Below are positions 18,928 through 26,680 of a stretch of DNA of 64,000 bases, piece by piece. Origin of the DNA: RUG14300 sp964619685 (GTDB lineage: Bacteria; Bacillota; Clostridia; Christensenellales; CAG-1252); contig CAZUET010000001.1 of assembly GCA_964619685.1 (NCBI GenBank), positions 1 to 64,000 of the forward strand, read 5' to 3'. The position numbers and the translations under genes were made by a program. Every line of letters starts with the position of its first letter. The first letter of the stretch is position 1. The notes beneath the pieces were generated by a model, which was not told where the DNA came from, did not search any database, and saw nothing but the letters and a program-made list of their open reading frames with translations.

Positions 18928-19782
18928 ATGATCATATTAGACGGAAAAGCAACAGCTCTAAAGGTTAGGAGCGAATTGAAAGCGGAGATTGAGAATAGAA
19001 AGCAATTGGATCCAAATTTTTCATTGACACTTGCTGTAATTTTGGTTGGAGACGATCCTGCAAGTCAAGTTTATGTCAATAATAAGACCAAGGCATGCCA
19101 AAAGGCAGGAATCGAATCGTTAACGATAAGAATGCCTGCGACGGTAAGCGAAAACGAGATAATATCGGAAATAGAAAGATTAAACTTAGACGACACCGTG
19201 GACGGAATTTTATTGCAATTACCCCTTCCAAAGGGCTTCAATGAGAATAAGATAATTAATCACATCTCTCCACTTAAGGATGTTGACGGATTGACTTATT
19301 CGCAACAGGGTAGATTGTACGGCGGTAAAAAGCAATTAGCACCATGTACACCGTCTGGCGTGATTAAACTGCTAAAGGAATACGGTATCGAGATATCCGG
19401 TAAAAAGGTGGTTGTAATAGGTCGCTCGATCTTGGTCGGTAAGCCCCTGTTTGAATTGTTTTTGGATGAGAATGCAACTGTAACCGTTTGCCATTCACGC
19501 ACGCCAAATATTGCTGAGTATACACAATCAGCCGACATAATAGCCGTAGCCGTCGGTAAACAAGGCTTGCTAACTGCCGATATGGTCAAAGACGGAGCTG
19601 TTATAGTCGATGTGGGTATCACAAGAACGGAAAACGGATTAAAGGGTGATGTCGATTTTGATTCAGTTGCACCTAAGGCATCATATATTACCCCTGTGCC
19701 GGGCGGAGTAGGACCTATGACAATAGCCATGCTTCTCCAAAACACGTTGATTGCACACGATTTGAGAATGTCAAATGAATAA
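18928..19782 (+). CDS. folD: Bifunctional methylenetetrahydrofolate dehydrogenase/cyclohydrolase
   Basis: This cytoplasmic enzyme interconverts methylene-, methenyl- and 10-formyl-tetrahydrofolate with NADP. The 284-residue length fits. Signatures are SQVYVNNKTKACQKAGI (with the catalytic Tyr and Lys), DGILLQLPLPKG, KDVDGLT, PCTPSGVI, VVIGRSILVGKPL (dinucleotide site) and TPVPGGVGPMTIAMLL. The start has CGGAG 10 bases upstream. It overlaps the following Nudix gene by 8 bases, so the two are co-translated. It provides one-carbon units for purines and for the thymidylate synthase encoded at 7252. Confidence 0.96.
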   Translation: MIILDGKATALKVRSELKAEIENRKQLDPNFSLTLAVILVGDDPASQVYVNNKTKACQKAGIESLTIRMPATVSENEIISEIERLNLDDTVDGILLQLPLPKGFNENKIINHISPLKDVDGLTYSQQGRLYGGKKQLAPCTPSGVIKLLKEYGIEISGKKVVVIGRSILVGKPLFELFLDENATVTVCHSRTPNIAEYTQSADIIAVAVGKQGLLTADMVKDGAVIVDVGITRTENGLKGDVDFDSVAPKASYITPVPGGVGPMTIAMLLQNTLIAHDLRMSNE

Positions 19783-20314
19783 GGAAGAAAAACAATTAGC
19801 GTCTAAATTGATATATGAAGGGAGAATTCTCGACCTTAGACTTGATAGTGTAGAACTACCCGACGGTAGTGAATCTAAGCGTGAATATGTTTGTCATAAC
19901 GGAGGTTCTGCCGTTTTGGCGGTGGATATGGATGAAAACATCTATCTTGTCAGTCAATACAGATATGCATACCGTGAAGAGATACTTGAAATTCCTGCCG
20001 GAAAGGTCGAGAAGGGTGAAGACCCATATTCTACCGCTAAACGAGAATTGGGAGAGGAGACAGGCTTTGTTGTCGATGAATTGATACCATATGGAGTTAT
20101 TTATCCGACACCGGGTTACACCAACGAAAAGCTTTTTATTTATAAAGCGACGGTGGAGCATATGGGAAAGAGTAAATTAGATGACGGAGAGTTTTTAGAT
20201 GTGGTAAAAATGCCCATACAAGAGGCATATAATAAAATTCTTGACGGCGTTATCAAAGACGGAAAGACCGTCTATGCCATCATGAGATATTTTGCCGAAA
20301 AGACAAAAATATAA
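19775..20314 (+). CDS. Nudix hydrolase, ADP-ribose pyrophosphatase type
   Basis: This 179-residue protein likely cleaves ADP-ribose or a related ADP-sugar to AMP plus sugar phosphate. The Nudix box is complete: Gly76, Glu82, Arg90-Glu91, Glu94-Glu95 and Gly97 in GKVEKGEDPYSTAKRELGEE and the residues after it. The N-terminal strand pattern (LIYEGRILDLRLDSVELPDG) and YPTPGYTNEKLFIY after the box, including the Pro-Gly-(Y/F)-x-(N/D)-E signature, are those of the ADPRase subgroup (B. subtilis NudF). It starts inside the end of folD. The NADP use of FolD gives only a loose functional link. Confidence 0.92.
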   Translation: MNKEEKQLASKLIYEGRILDLRLDSVELPDGSESKREYVCHNGGSAVLAVDMDENIYLVSQYRYAYREEILEIPAGKVEKGEDPYSTAKRELGEETGFVVDELIPYGVIYPTPGYTNEKLFIYKATVEHMGKSKLDDGEFLDVVKMPIQEAYNKILDGVIKDGKTVYAIMRYFAEKTKI

Positions 20315-20331
20315 AATATAAGGAGAATCTT

Positions 20332-21246
20332 ATGAAGAAAAAACTGTGTATTATCTTAGTATTAGTATTGTTACTGACACTTGTTTTTGTTGGATGTAGT
20401 TCAGGTTCGAATTATTATCCCGGTGAAAATCCCACCGGAGGTGATTATTACGGAAAGGATAATGAAGCGTCGGGATATTACGACGGAGCTGATACTTCGG
20501 AAAGTGGTGAAGCCTCACCCGACCGTAAGATCATTTATACCGCAAGCACAAGATTGACAGTCGAAAATATAAAGGAAGCAAGCTCTGCCGTTAGAGAAAA
20601 GCTAAATGCGGATGAATGGGTAGAATCGTCGTCGATAGAAAGCAGTTATGCTCGCTTTGTTTTTAGAATAAAATCGTCGAGGTTGGAAGCATTTTTGAAC
20701 GATCTTGAGGGAATAGGCGAGGTTTCGTCTACTTCAATATCATCGGACGATGTTTCGTTGTCGTATTACAATAATACAGTCCGTAAGGCTACATTAGAAG
20801 CGGAGCAAACCAGACTTATATCTTTAATAGGTGAAGCATCTGTCAGTGAGATAATAACCATCAATAAGCGACTCAGCGAGATAGAAACCGAACTCAAAAG
20901 AATTGAAGGTACACTTAAAAATTATGACAGTTTGGTGGATTATAGCACCGTAACCGTTAATATTTACACCAAGACAACCGTTCAAAAGGATACATTTGGT
21001 TCTAAATTGTTAGAGTCAATGGAAGGCGGACTTAGATTTGCAGAAGGCTTGATAATTTTCCTATTAACAGCACTTCCGTTCATAATCGTTATTGGCGGAA
21101 TAATAGTTTTAGTTATTTATCTTGTCAAAAGACATAAGAAGATTAAGAGTGGCGAGCTTGTACCAAAGAGCAAGCGTAAGCAACTCGAAGCAGAACAAAA
21201 GGGAAAAGATATCGATAAAACCCCTTCTCCCGACGATAAAGAATAA
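20332..21246 (+). CDS. DUF4349 membrane-anchored lipoprotein
   Basis: The 304-residue protein has a signal peptide with lipobox VFVGC (~Cys22). A Gly/Tyr/Ser-rich linker follows, then a DUF4349-type core: KIIYTASTRLTVENIKEAS, RFVFRIKSSRLEAFLNDLEGIGEVSS, a coiled coil (~150-195, EAEQTRLISLIGEASVSEII, INKRLSEIETELKRIEG) and YSTVTVNIY. A membrane helix (~240-268, FIIVIGGIIVLVIYLV) and a charged tail end it. The family is widespread in Gram-positive envelopes with no established role. AAGGAG lies 7 bases upstream. It ends the folD-Nudix run. Confidence 0.85.
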   Translation: MKKKLCIILVLVLLLTLVFVGCSSGSNYYPGENPTGGDYYGKDNEASGYYDGADTSESGEASPDRKIIYTASTRLTVENIKEASSAVREKLNADEWVESSSIESSYARFVFRIKSSRLEAFLNDLEGIGEVSSTSISSDDVSLSYYNNTVRKATLEAEQTRLISLIGEASVSEIITINKRLSEIETELKRIEGTLKNYDSLVDYSTVTVNIYTKTTVQKDTFGSKLLESMEGGLRFAEGLIIFLLTALPFIIVIGGIIVLVIYLVKRHKKIKSGELVPKSKRKQLEAEQKGKDIDKTPSPDDKE

Positions 21247-21252
21247 TATATT

Positions 21253-21386
21253 GTCCGCCGTCATACCGACTTTCGTCCTGTCATATCGGGCGGAGCGTAA
21301 GCGTAGTCAAACTGCGAAGCAGTGCGAGGTGTAACCGAGCAGTATCTTGGACGGGTAACGCCATGCCATTTGGTATCTTGCGGATG
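21253..21386 (+). repeat. Dispersed intergenic repeat, copy R1
   Basis: It begins GTCCGCCGTCATAC and ends GTATCTTGCGGA, so the ends are inverted TCCGC/GCGGA. The middle has an ACTGC-GAA-GCAGT hairpin and TATCTTGGACGGGTAAC, both shared with copies R2 and R3. It is non-coding and sits between two plus-strand genes. Confidence 0.65.
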
Positions 21387-21426
21387 CTATCCCACCATTA
21401 TCGATATATAAAAAAAGGAGCAACCA

Positions 21427-22513
21427 ATGACCGATAATTACAATCTTAAATGCAGATATAATTATAATCGAATGAACGAATCCGAAAAGGAATTATATTT
21501 GTTTTTAGTCGAACGCATAATGAAGCGTGAGTTAAGGTTTTATTATATATCGATTTATTCATATGAATATCTTTTTATGCCCGAAAACGATGAAGTTGAT
21601 AGAACATTGCCTGTATTTATCTACAATTTTGATAATTATATAGATATTGACAAGGTTTATGACGGACTTATTTGGGATTGGCCCGAGTTGTTCTATATCG
21701 CACGAAGCGTATTATCGTTTGAGCGTGATTTTCTTCTTACTATCGGTGACGGAACTACTGAATATAGCGAAGAAGAGATCGACGCAATAACTGCTCAGCT
21801 TAATGAGATATCGCATAAATTTGATGGAATAGCTGACGAATTTGAATTAGAGCTTGCAGTCCGTGATTATATTATTGGCGACTATGATTACGATTACGAG
21901 TTTTTATCGTACAAAGGACAAGAAGAAAGAGAACTATTTACCGTGGTAAGCTTATTGAAACGGCAAAAGGGTGTTTGTGGTGGTATGTCGCTATTGATGC
22001 AGTATATTTTACAACAGCACGGAATACTCGTTGCCAATATCTATTCTGAAAAAACCGAGGAAGAAGATGCACATGCATGGCTGGTCGTACAAATCAACGG
22101 AGATTTTTTATCACATTGATCTAACCTTTGATGAGGATTATTCTAAGAGAATAGATGAACCTCAATATATGTATTTCAATGTAACTGACGATGAAATATC
22201 CCTTGACCATAACTATAAAAGAGAAAATTATCCTGATATAAAATGTAATTCAAGAAAGGATAATTATTATGTGAGAAAGGGATTGTATTTTAATGATATC
22301 GAAGAAGTTTTTACGGCGTTGTCAAGATTTATAGAATCCAATCATGCGAAAGAGGGCAATGTTCCGTTTTATTTTAGAATGCAAGACGAACTATCAGCCG
22401 ATATAATAGAAGAAGCCCTTCCCGAAATCGCACAAAGCAGAGTAGAGGCCTACGCCTTTTCACACACCATCGACGGATATTTTGCCTTCTTATTAAAATT
22501 CACTCAATCCTAA
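21427..22513 (+). pseudogene. Transglutaminase-like protein gene, interrupted by a one-base frameshift
   Basis: Frame one (21427-22119) carries the catalytic Cys (~184) in QKGVCGGMSLLMQYIL and the catalytic His in EEDAHAWLVVQINGD, then stops. The family continues with YHID-x-T-x-D, and this is present in the next frame (FYHIDLTFDED), open to 22513. The break is at a run of six T (22104-22109); removing one T joins both parts into one ~361-residue protein holding the full Cys-His-Asp triad. AAAAAAGGAG precedes ATG. No signal peptide is visible. The frame after the break has no stops for ~130 codons, so the lesion is recent, a sequencing or assembly error, or tolerated through slippage at the T run. 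The protein could be a cytoplasmic cysteine protease-like enzyme; substrate unknown. Confidence 0.75.
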
Positions 22514-22641
22514 CTAAAAACCTTATTGAAGCATACACAACAATAATTCTAAATAAAAATACTATGCATTTGCACGAAATTGTTCTATAACTACAAAATT
22601 TATAGGGAAGACCAATTGGGCATACGGCATAAAACATATAA

Positions 22642-22678
22642 AAATGCACACCGAGAATCACTCGATGTGCATTTCTTT
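22642..22678. terminator. Bidirectional terminator between convergent genes
   Basis: AAATGCACACCGAG (22642-22655) pairs with CTCGATGTGCATTT (22661-22674), one mismatch, loop AATCA. A-rich and T-rich flanks serve both the transglutaminase-like gene and mscL. Confidence 0.8.
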
Positions 22679-22694
22679 GTTTTATCAAACCATT

Positions 22695-23255
22695 TTATTT
22701 GGTTTTTAGCATTTCTACGATCTGTTCCAATAACTCTACTGTCTTTTGTTGGTTAAGTCTTTGTGCTTCGATCTTTGCTTCTTCTGCTTGCTTAGCTAAT
22801 TCTTCGGCTGCAGCTGCAGCTTGTGCTTCAGCTTCTGCTTCTGCCTTTGCCTTTTCTTCAGCTTTGAGTTGAGCTTGTCCTTTCTTTGTGAGCTTTCTCA
22901 TTCTTTTTTCTAAGCCCTTTCCTCCCTCTCTTGCAGAGTTGATTGCTTTGACGATTGTAAATAATACTAATGCGGTGAGGAAAAATGTGATAATCGCACT
23001 GATTACTGCGCCCCAATCAAGCACGAGTGCTTCAACTACGATATTACCGGCTTCATCTGTTACTGCAGGTCTTAACATTGTCTGTAAGCCTGTCGTATCA
23101 TGTATAGGTATCCAGTTGATTAATGGCTTGAGAATGCTATCAACTAATGCGGTAACGATAGCGGTGAATGCAGAGCCTATGATCATACCTACGGCGAGGT
23201 CGAGAGCACTGCCTTTACTGATGAATTTTTTAAATTCATTAAATAGTTTCTTCAT
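22695..23255 (-). CDS. mscL: Large-conductance mechanosensitive channel with long charged tail
   Basis: This membrane channel opens under tension during osmotic downshock. The N-terminal helix and first membrane segment are canonical: LFNEFKKFISKGSALDLAVG, then MIIGSAFTAIVTALVDSILKPLI. The second segment is ISAIITFFLTALVLFTIVKAIN, followed by a basic helix. The protein has 186 residues versus ~130-150 usual. The excess is an Ala/Glu/Lys coiled-coil region (~130-165, EEKAKAEAEAEAQAAAAAEE) and a final helix (VELLEQIVEMLK) that looks like the normal MscL C-terminal bundle helix moved outward. AAGGAG lies 8 bases upstream. It follows a DUF308-like gene after 30 bases. Confidence 0.93.
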   Translation of the reverse strand: MKKLFNEFKKFISKGSALDLAVGMIIGSAFTAIVTALVDSILKPLINWIPIHDTTGLQTMLRPAVTDEAGNIVVEALVLDWGAVISAIITFFLTALVLFTIVKAINSAREGGKGLEKRMRKLTKKGQAQLKAEEKAKAEAEAEAQAAAAAEELAKQAEEAKIEAQRLNQQKTVELLEQIVEMLKTK

Positions 23256-23285
23256 AATTATCTCCTTATGCTTTTGTATTGATTA

Positions 23286-23873
23286 CTAATAACAAATGAT
23301 TTCTGTGCAACCTACCGCTGTTGCGATAGCACCAAAAATGATATAACAAACGCCGCTTGATGCCGAGCTGATCTCACCGATATATAATAAGCAGATTAAA
23401 ATACCGGTGATAAGGGTGAAGATACTGAGAACGATACCCAAGGTGTTTCTTCTACTGCTTGTTGCGCAGACGAATTTGATCATCATCAATAGACCATATA
23501 TAGCGATAAGAGCACCGATTATAATGATAAACCAAGGCTCGATTTGTCCGCCGAATATGAGCAATAATATGCCGGCTACGATCAAAACTAATCCGATAAA
23601 TAGGTTTAAGTAGTGTTTATTTTTGTCATCTGCCTTACCGATTAGCTTTTTGAAACTGCCCGATACAAGGAACAAGCCCCAAAGGATAGCGAATATAGAT
23701 GCAACTGTTAGTGCTGTGCTAATAATGGTATTTTTTGTAATTATCAGCATTAATCCGACGAATGCAATCAAAAAACCTGCAAAGCGAATAGCCGAATTAC
23801 TCAACGGCGAATTCTTTGCCTTTCTCGACGCACTTTTTGGTGTTTCTGTTTTTGTGCTTGACTTTTTAGCCAT
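23286..23873 (-). CDS. Small multi-pass membrane protein, DUF308/HdeD-like
   Basis: I start at 23873 (MAKKSSTKTETPK) because GGAGG is 7 bases upstream; the frame could be read from 23909 but without a ribosome site. After a basic, Ser/Lys-rich cytoplasmic start (~25 residues) come about six hydrophobic helices in three short pairs, e.g. FAGFLIAFVGLMLIITKN, FIGLVLIVAGILLLIFGG, IIIIGALIAIYGLLMMI. That layout matches the DUF308/HdeD repeat family. No function is established. Its pairing with mscL suggests an envelope or osmotic-stress role; that is inference. Confidence 0.72.
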   Translation of the reverse strand: MAKKSSTKTETPKSASRKAKNSPLSNSAIRFAGFLIAFVGLMLIITKNTIISTALTVASIFAILWGLFLVSGSFKKLIGKADDKNKHYLNLFIGLVLIVAGILLLIFGGQIEPWFIIIIGALIAIYGLLMMIKFVCATSSRRNTLGIVLSIFTLITGILICLLYIGEISSASSGVCYIIFGAIATAVGCTEIICY

Positions 23874-23922
23874 AAATATACCTCCAATTAATAAAAAGTG
23901 GACATACATCCTTTTTTTATAA

Positions 23923-23951
23923 ATTATACAATAACTCGGTCGGGTTGTAAA
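23923..23951 (-). promoter_or_regulatory. Promoter of the DUF308-mscL operon
   Basis: On the minus strand TTTACA (23951-23946), 17 bases, TATAAT (23928-23923). Confidence 0.65.
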
Positions 23952-24022
23952 GAGTTATCTTAATTAAAAATTCACTATTTTGACGGATTTTTTATTGATT
24001 TATATTATATAAAAATCCATTG

Positions 24023-24051
24023 TTGACAAATGCGTCAAGATATTATAAAAT
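24023..24051 (+). promoter_or_regulatory. Promoter of the phosphoesterase operon
   Basis: TTGACA (24023-24028), 17 bases, TAAAAT (24046-24051), 39 bases before the ATG at 24090. Confidence 0.7.
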
Positions 24052-24089
24052 AAAGGTGATAATAGATAGATTGTCTAATAGGAGAATGA

Positions 24090-25349
24090 ATGACAAAAAA
24101 TACCGTAAGAGCTAAAAATCGTGGTTGCATTATCGCACTTATAGTTATGGTGTCGATATTGGTATTTATCGCACTGTTTGTAGGAGTGATTGCCATTATC
24201 AATTCGGTATATTTTGATCAAACTATTGATATGATCTCATCTATCGAATCGGTAGGGCATTCGTTAGAGCCTACACTTGACTTGGAAAATAACAGCTGGA
24301 CCTTTGTAACCGACGACGATTTTAAGGTGATGCAATTAACCGATATACATATAGGTGCAGGTGCATTTTCAAGGGAGAGAGATATAAGTGCTATAAATGC
24401 GGTCGCAACTCTTGTTCAAGCGGAAAAACCCGATCTTGTTATCATTAGCGGTGATATGTCATATCCTGTTCCATATCAGTCAGGCACATTGAATAATAAA
24501 AGAGAGGCCACCGTTATCGCTACGCTAATGGAACAATTAGACGTTTATTGGGCTGTCATATTCGGTAATCACGATTCGGAGGCGTATAGCTACTATTCGA
24601 GAAAGGATATAAGCGAGTTTTATAGTGATGATATGTGGGAGCATTGCTTGTATCTCGAGGGTGATCAAAATATTGACGGTTATGGTAATTATTCCATAAA
24701 TGTAGAGAATTCCTTAGGACTTACGACCCATAGCTACATTCTTATGGATTCGCATTCATATACTGACGGTGATATATTCGGTATATTATGGAAATACGAT
24801 AATATCCACGCTAATCAAGTCGATTGGTATAAAAACACCATTGAAAAAATAAATAAGTCTAATATGGATGTGTTTAATGCTCTTGGCGAAGATGATAAGG
24901 CTTCTTATTTGACAACGCTCGGTAAGGATAGTTTACCAACCGTGCAGACGAGTGTATTTATCCATATTCCGTTAGTAGAATATCTCGATGCTTGGACGGA
25001 ATATAAAGAAAACGGATATACCGATACCGATAATGTTAAATATATATCGGGTGTAGTGGGCGAGAGTAAAAAACAAATTTACTGTGGTCTTGGCGAAGAC
25101 GAATTATTTGAGGTCATTCTCGAGCTTGGAAGCACTAAAAATGTATTTTGCGGACATGATCATCTTAATAACATTACCCTTAATTATAAGGGTATCAATC
25201 TAAACTACGGCATGAGTATAGATTACCTTGCATATATCGGAATATATAAGCAGACCGAACAGCGTGGGTGCATGATTATTACTACAAAGACAAACGGAGA
25301 TCTTGAGATTTCTAAAAATAAACTGACCGATTATTCGATCGATAAATAA
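24090..25349 (+). CDS. Membrane-anchored metallophosphoesterase
   Basis: The 419-residue protein has one N-terminal membrane helix (~13-40), so the enzyme domain faces outside. The calcineurin-type metal motifs are complete: D-x-H (Asp85, His87 in QLTDIHIG), GD (Gly121-Asp122 in ISGDMSYP), GNHD (~159-162), a later His (SVFIHIPLVEYL) and GHDH near the C-terminus (FCGHDHLNNI). Such proteins hydrolyse phosphate esters with two bound metal ions; the substrate is not predictable. GGAG precedes the ATG. The next gene, a glycerophosphodiesterase with the same anchor topology, lies 16 bases away, so the pair probably recovers phosphate or alcohols from extracellular phosphodiesters (inference). Confidence 0.88.
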   Translation: MTKNTVRAKNRGCIIALIVMVSILVFIALFVGVIAIINSVYFDQTIDMISSIESVGHSLEPTLDLENNSWTFVTDDDFKVMQLTDIHIGAGAFSRERDISAINAVATLVQAEKPDLVIISGDMSYPVPYQSGTLNNKREATVIATLMEQLDVYWAVIFGNHDSEAYSYYSRKDISEFYSDDMWEHCLYLEGDQNIDGYGNYSINVENSLGLTTHSYILMDSHSYTDGDIFGILWKYDNIHANQVDWYKNTIEKINKSNMDVFNALGEDDKASYLTTLGKDSLPTVQTSVFIHIPLVEYLDAWTEYKENGYTDTDNVKYISGVVGESKKQIYCGLGEDELFEVILELGSTKNVFCGHDHLNNITLNYKGINLNYGMSIDYLAYIGIYKQTEQRGCMIITTKTNGDLEISKNKLTDYSIDK

Positions 25350-25365
25350 AAAAAGGAGAAATGAA

Positions 25366-26370
25366 ATGAAAACAGGCTGTTGTATATTAAAAACAATAGG
25401 CATTATCATAGGTGTAATTCTTTTAGTGGCTATAGTTGTAGGACTTATTGTTCCTGCTATTGCTTACGCTAAAAATGATCCAGTCAAGACCTTTGAAGGG
25501 TTGACCAATAAATATATTAATTATACCGATAGAATATACATATCTGCACACCGTGCAGGAGGTGACCTTGCTCCCGAAGAAACCATGATGGCTTTTGAAA
25601 AGTGCATGGAGGGTGGAATTGTCGATGTAGTCGAATTCGATCTTCATATAACTAAGGATGATCAGCTCGTATTGATGCATGACTCTACCGTTAACCGCAC
25701 ATCTAACGCAACCGAAGTCTTTGGAAGCGAAGAGGTATATGTTATAGATAAAACTCTTGAAGAACTTAAAACCTTGAATTTTGGTGCTAAGTTTGAGGAT
25801 CTCGAGGGTAATAAGCCGTATGCAGAGCTTACAGGTGACTCAATTCCCGAGAATATCAAGATTGTAACGCTTGACGAAATTCTTACCTATCTAACAGGTA
25901 GAAAGAGCGATCTTCAATATATTATCGAGATTAAAAACGACGGTGAGCCCGGTAAAAAGGCTATGGATATTCTTGCAAGCAAGATGGATAGTTTTGGAAT
26001 AATCGATCAAACCATCGTAGGTACATTCAATAAGGACATCACAGAATATATCGATGAAGAATATCCCGAGATTACTCGTTCGGCATCTATAATGGAAGTA
26101 GTTGATTTTTATTTTAGTTATTTATTCGGTGTAAAGAGCAAGAGAACATTCGAGTACAAGTTCGATGTATTACAGATACCAGTAGGTACATTTATTTACG
26201 ATTTCGGTGCAAGCTCATTTATCAACTATGCACATGAAAGAAATATTGCCGTACAGTATTGGACGATTAATGACCCGGACGAGGCACTTCGTTTAAAGGA
26301 AAACGGTGCTGACTGTGTTATGACCGACGATCCTGAAACCATTTACGCAAAGTACCACGAAAGTAAATAG
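25366..26370 (+). CDS. Membrane-anchored glycerophosphodiester phosphodiesterase
   Basis: It likely cleaves glycerophosphodiesters (from phospholipids or teichoic acids) to glycerol-3-phosphate and an alcohol, outside the membrane. A single N-terminal helix (~10-34) precedes a GDPD barrel with HRAG (His62, Arg63), PEET (~70-73), VEFDLHITKD (Glu90, Asp92) and LMHD (His105), and at the end QYWTINDPDEALRLKENGAD and GVMTDDPE-type closing motif (CVMTDDPE). AAAGGAG precedes the ATG. It is the second gene of the phosphoesterase operon and is followed by a terminator. Confidence 0.9.
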   Translation: MKTGCCILKTIGIIIGVILLVAIVVGLIVPAIAYAKNDPVKTFEGLTNKYINYTDRIYISAHRAGGDLAPEETMMAFEKCMEGGIVDVVEFDLHITKDDQLVLMHDSTVNRTSNATEVFGSEEVYVIDKTLEELKTLNFGAKFEDLEGNKPYAELTGDSIPENIKIVTLDEILTYLTGRKSDLQYIIEIKNDGEPGKKAMDILASKMDSFGIIDQTIVGTFNKDITEYIDEEYPEITRSASIMEVVDFYFSYLFGVKSKRTFEYKFDVLQIPVGTFIYDFGASSFINYAHERNIAVQYWTINDPDEALRLKENGADCVMTDDPETIYAKYHESK

Positions 26371-26450
26371 CCACAAGTAGCGGTCAATAATAAAAACAAT
26401 ATCGATCAATGGTAGAAAATAACTATCAATAAGTGAAAAAAAATAATAAA

Positions 26451-26490
26451 AAAATACGGAATAGGATTTTCCTACTTCGTATTTTTTTTG
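26451..26490 (+). terminator. Terminator after the glycerophosphodiesterase gene
   Basis: AAAATACGGAATAGGA (26451-26466) pairs with TCCTACTTCGTATTTT (26470-26485) allowing G-U and one mismatch, then a T run. A further small inverted repeat, CACCAAT/ATTGGTG (26500-26518), follows. Confidence 0.75.
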
Positions 26491-26540
26491 TTTATATTGC
26501 ACCAATCTTAAATTGGTGACCTTGTACTATGTTATAATTT

Positions 26541-26642
26541 TATCCGCTGTCGTTCCCAGGTGTTGCGGTGAAACCATAGGTCGAACTGCCTAAGCAGTGC
26601 AAGATGCAGTTTTGCGGTAGCTTGGACGGGTAACGAAAAGTA
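26541..26642 (+). repeat. Dispersed intergenic repeat, copy R2
   Basis: It begins ATCCGCTGTCGTTCC and contains TCGAACTGCCTAAGCAGTGC (shared exactly with R3) and GCTTGGACGGGTAAC (shared with R1). It lies between convergent genes. The right-hand GCGGA end seen in R1 and R3 is missing, so the copy may be truncated. Confidence 0.6.
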
Positions 26643-26680
26643 ACATCAATACTGAATTTATTCCATATAAATAACCTAAA

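Noticed and set aside
22104..22110. Programmed -1 frameshift heptamer (T-TTT-TTA) in the transglutaminase-like gene
   Set aside because: The downstream coding frame is +1, not -1; the -1 frame meets a stop within a few codons.
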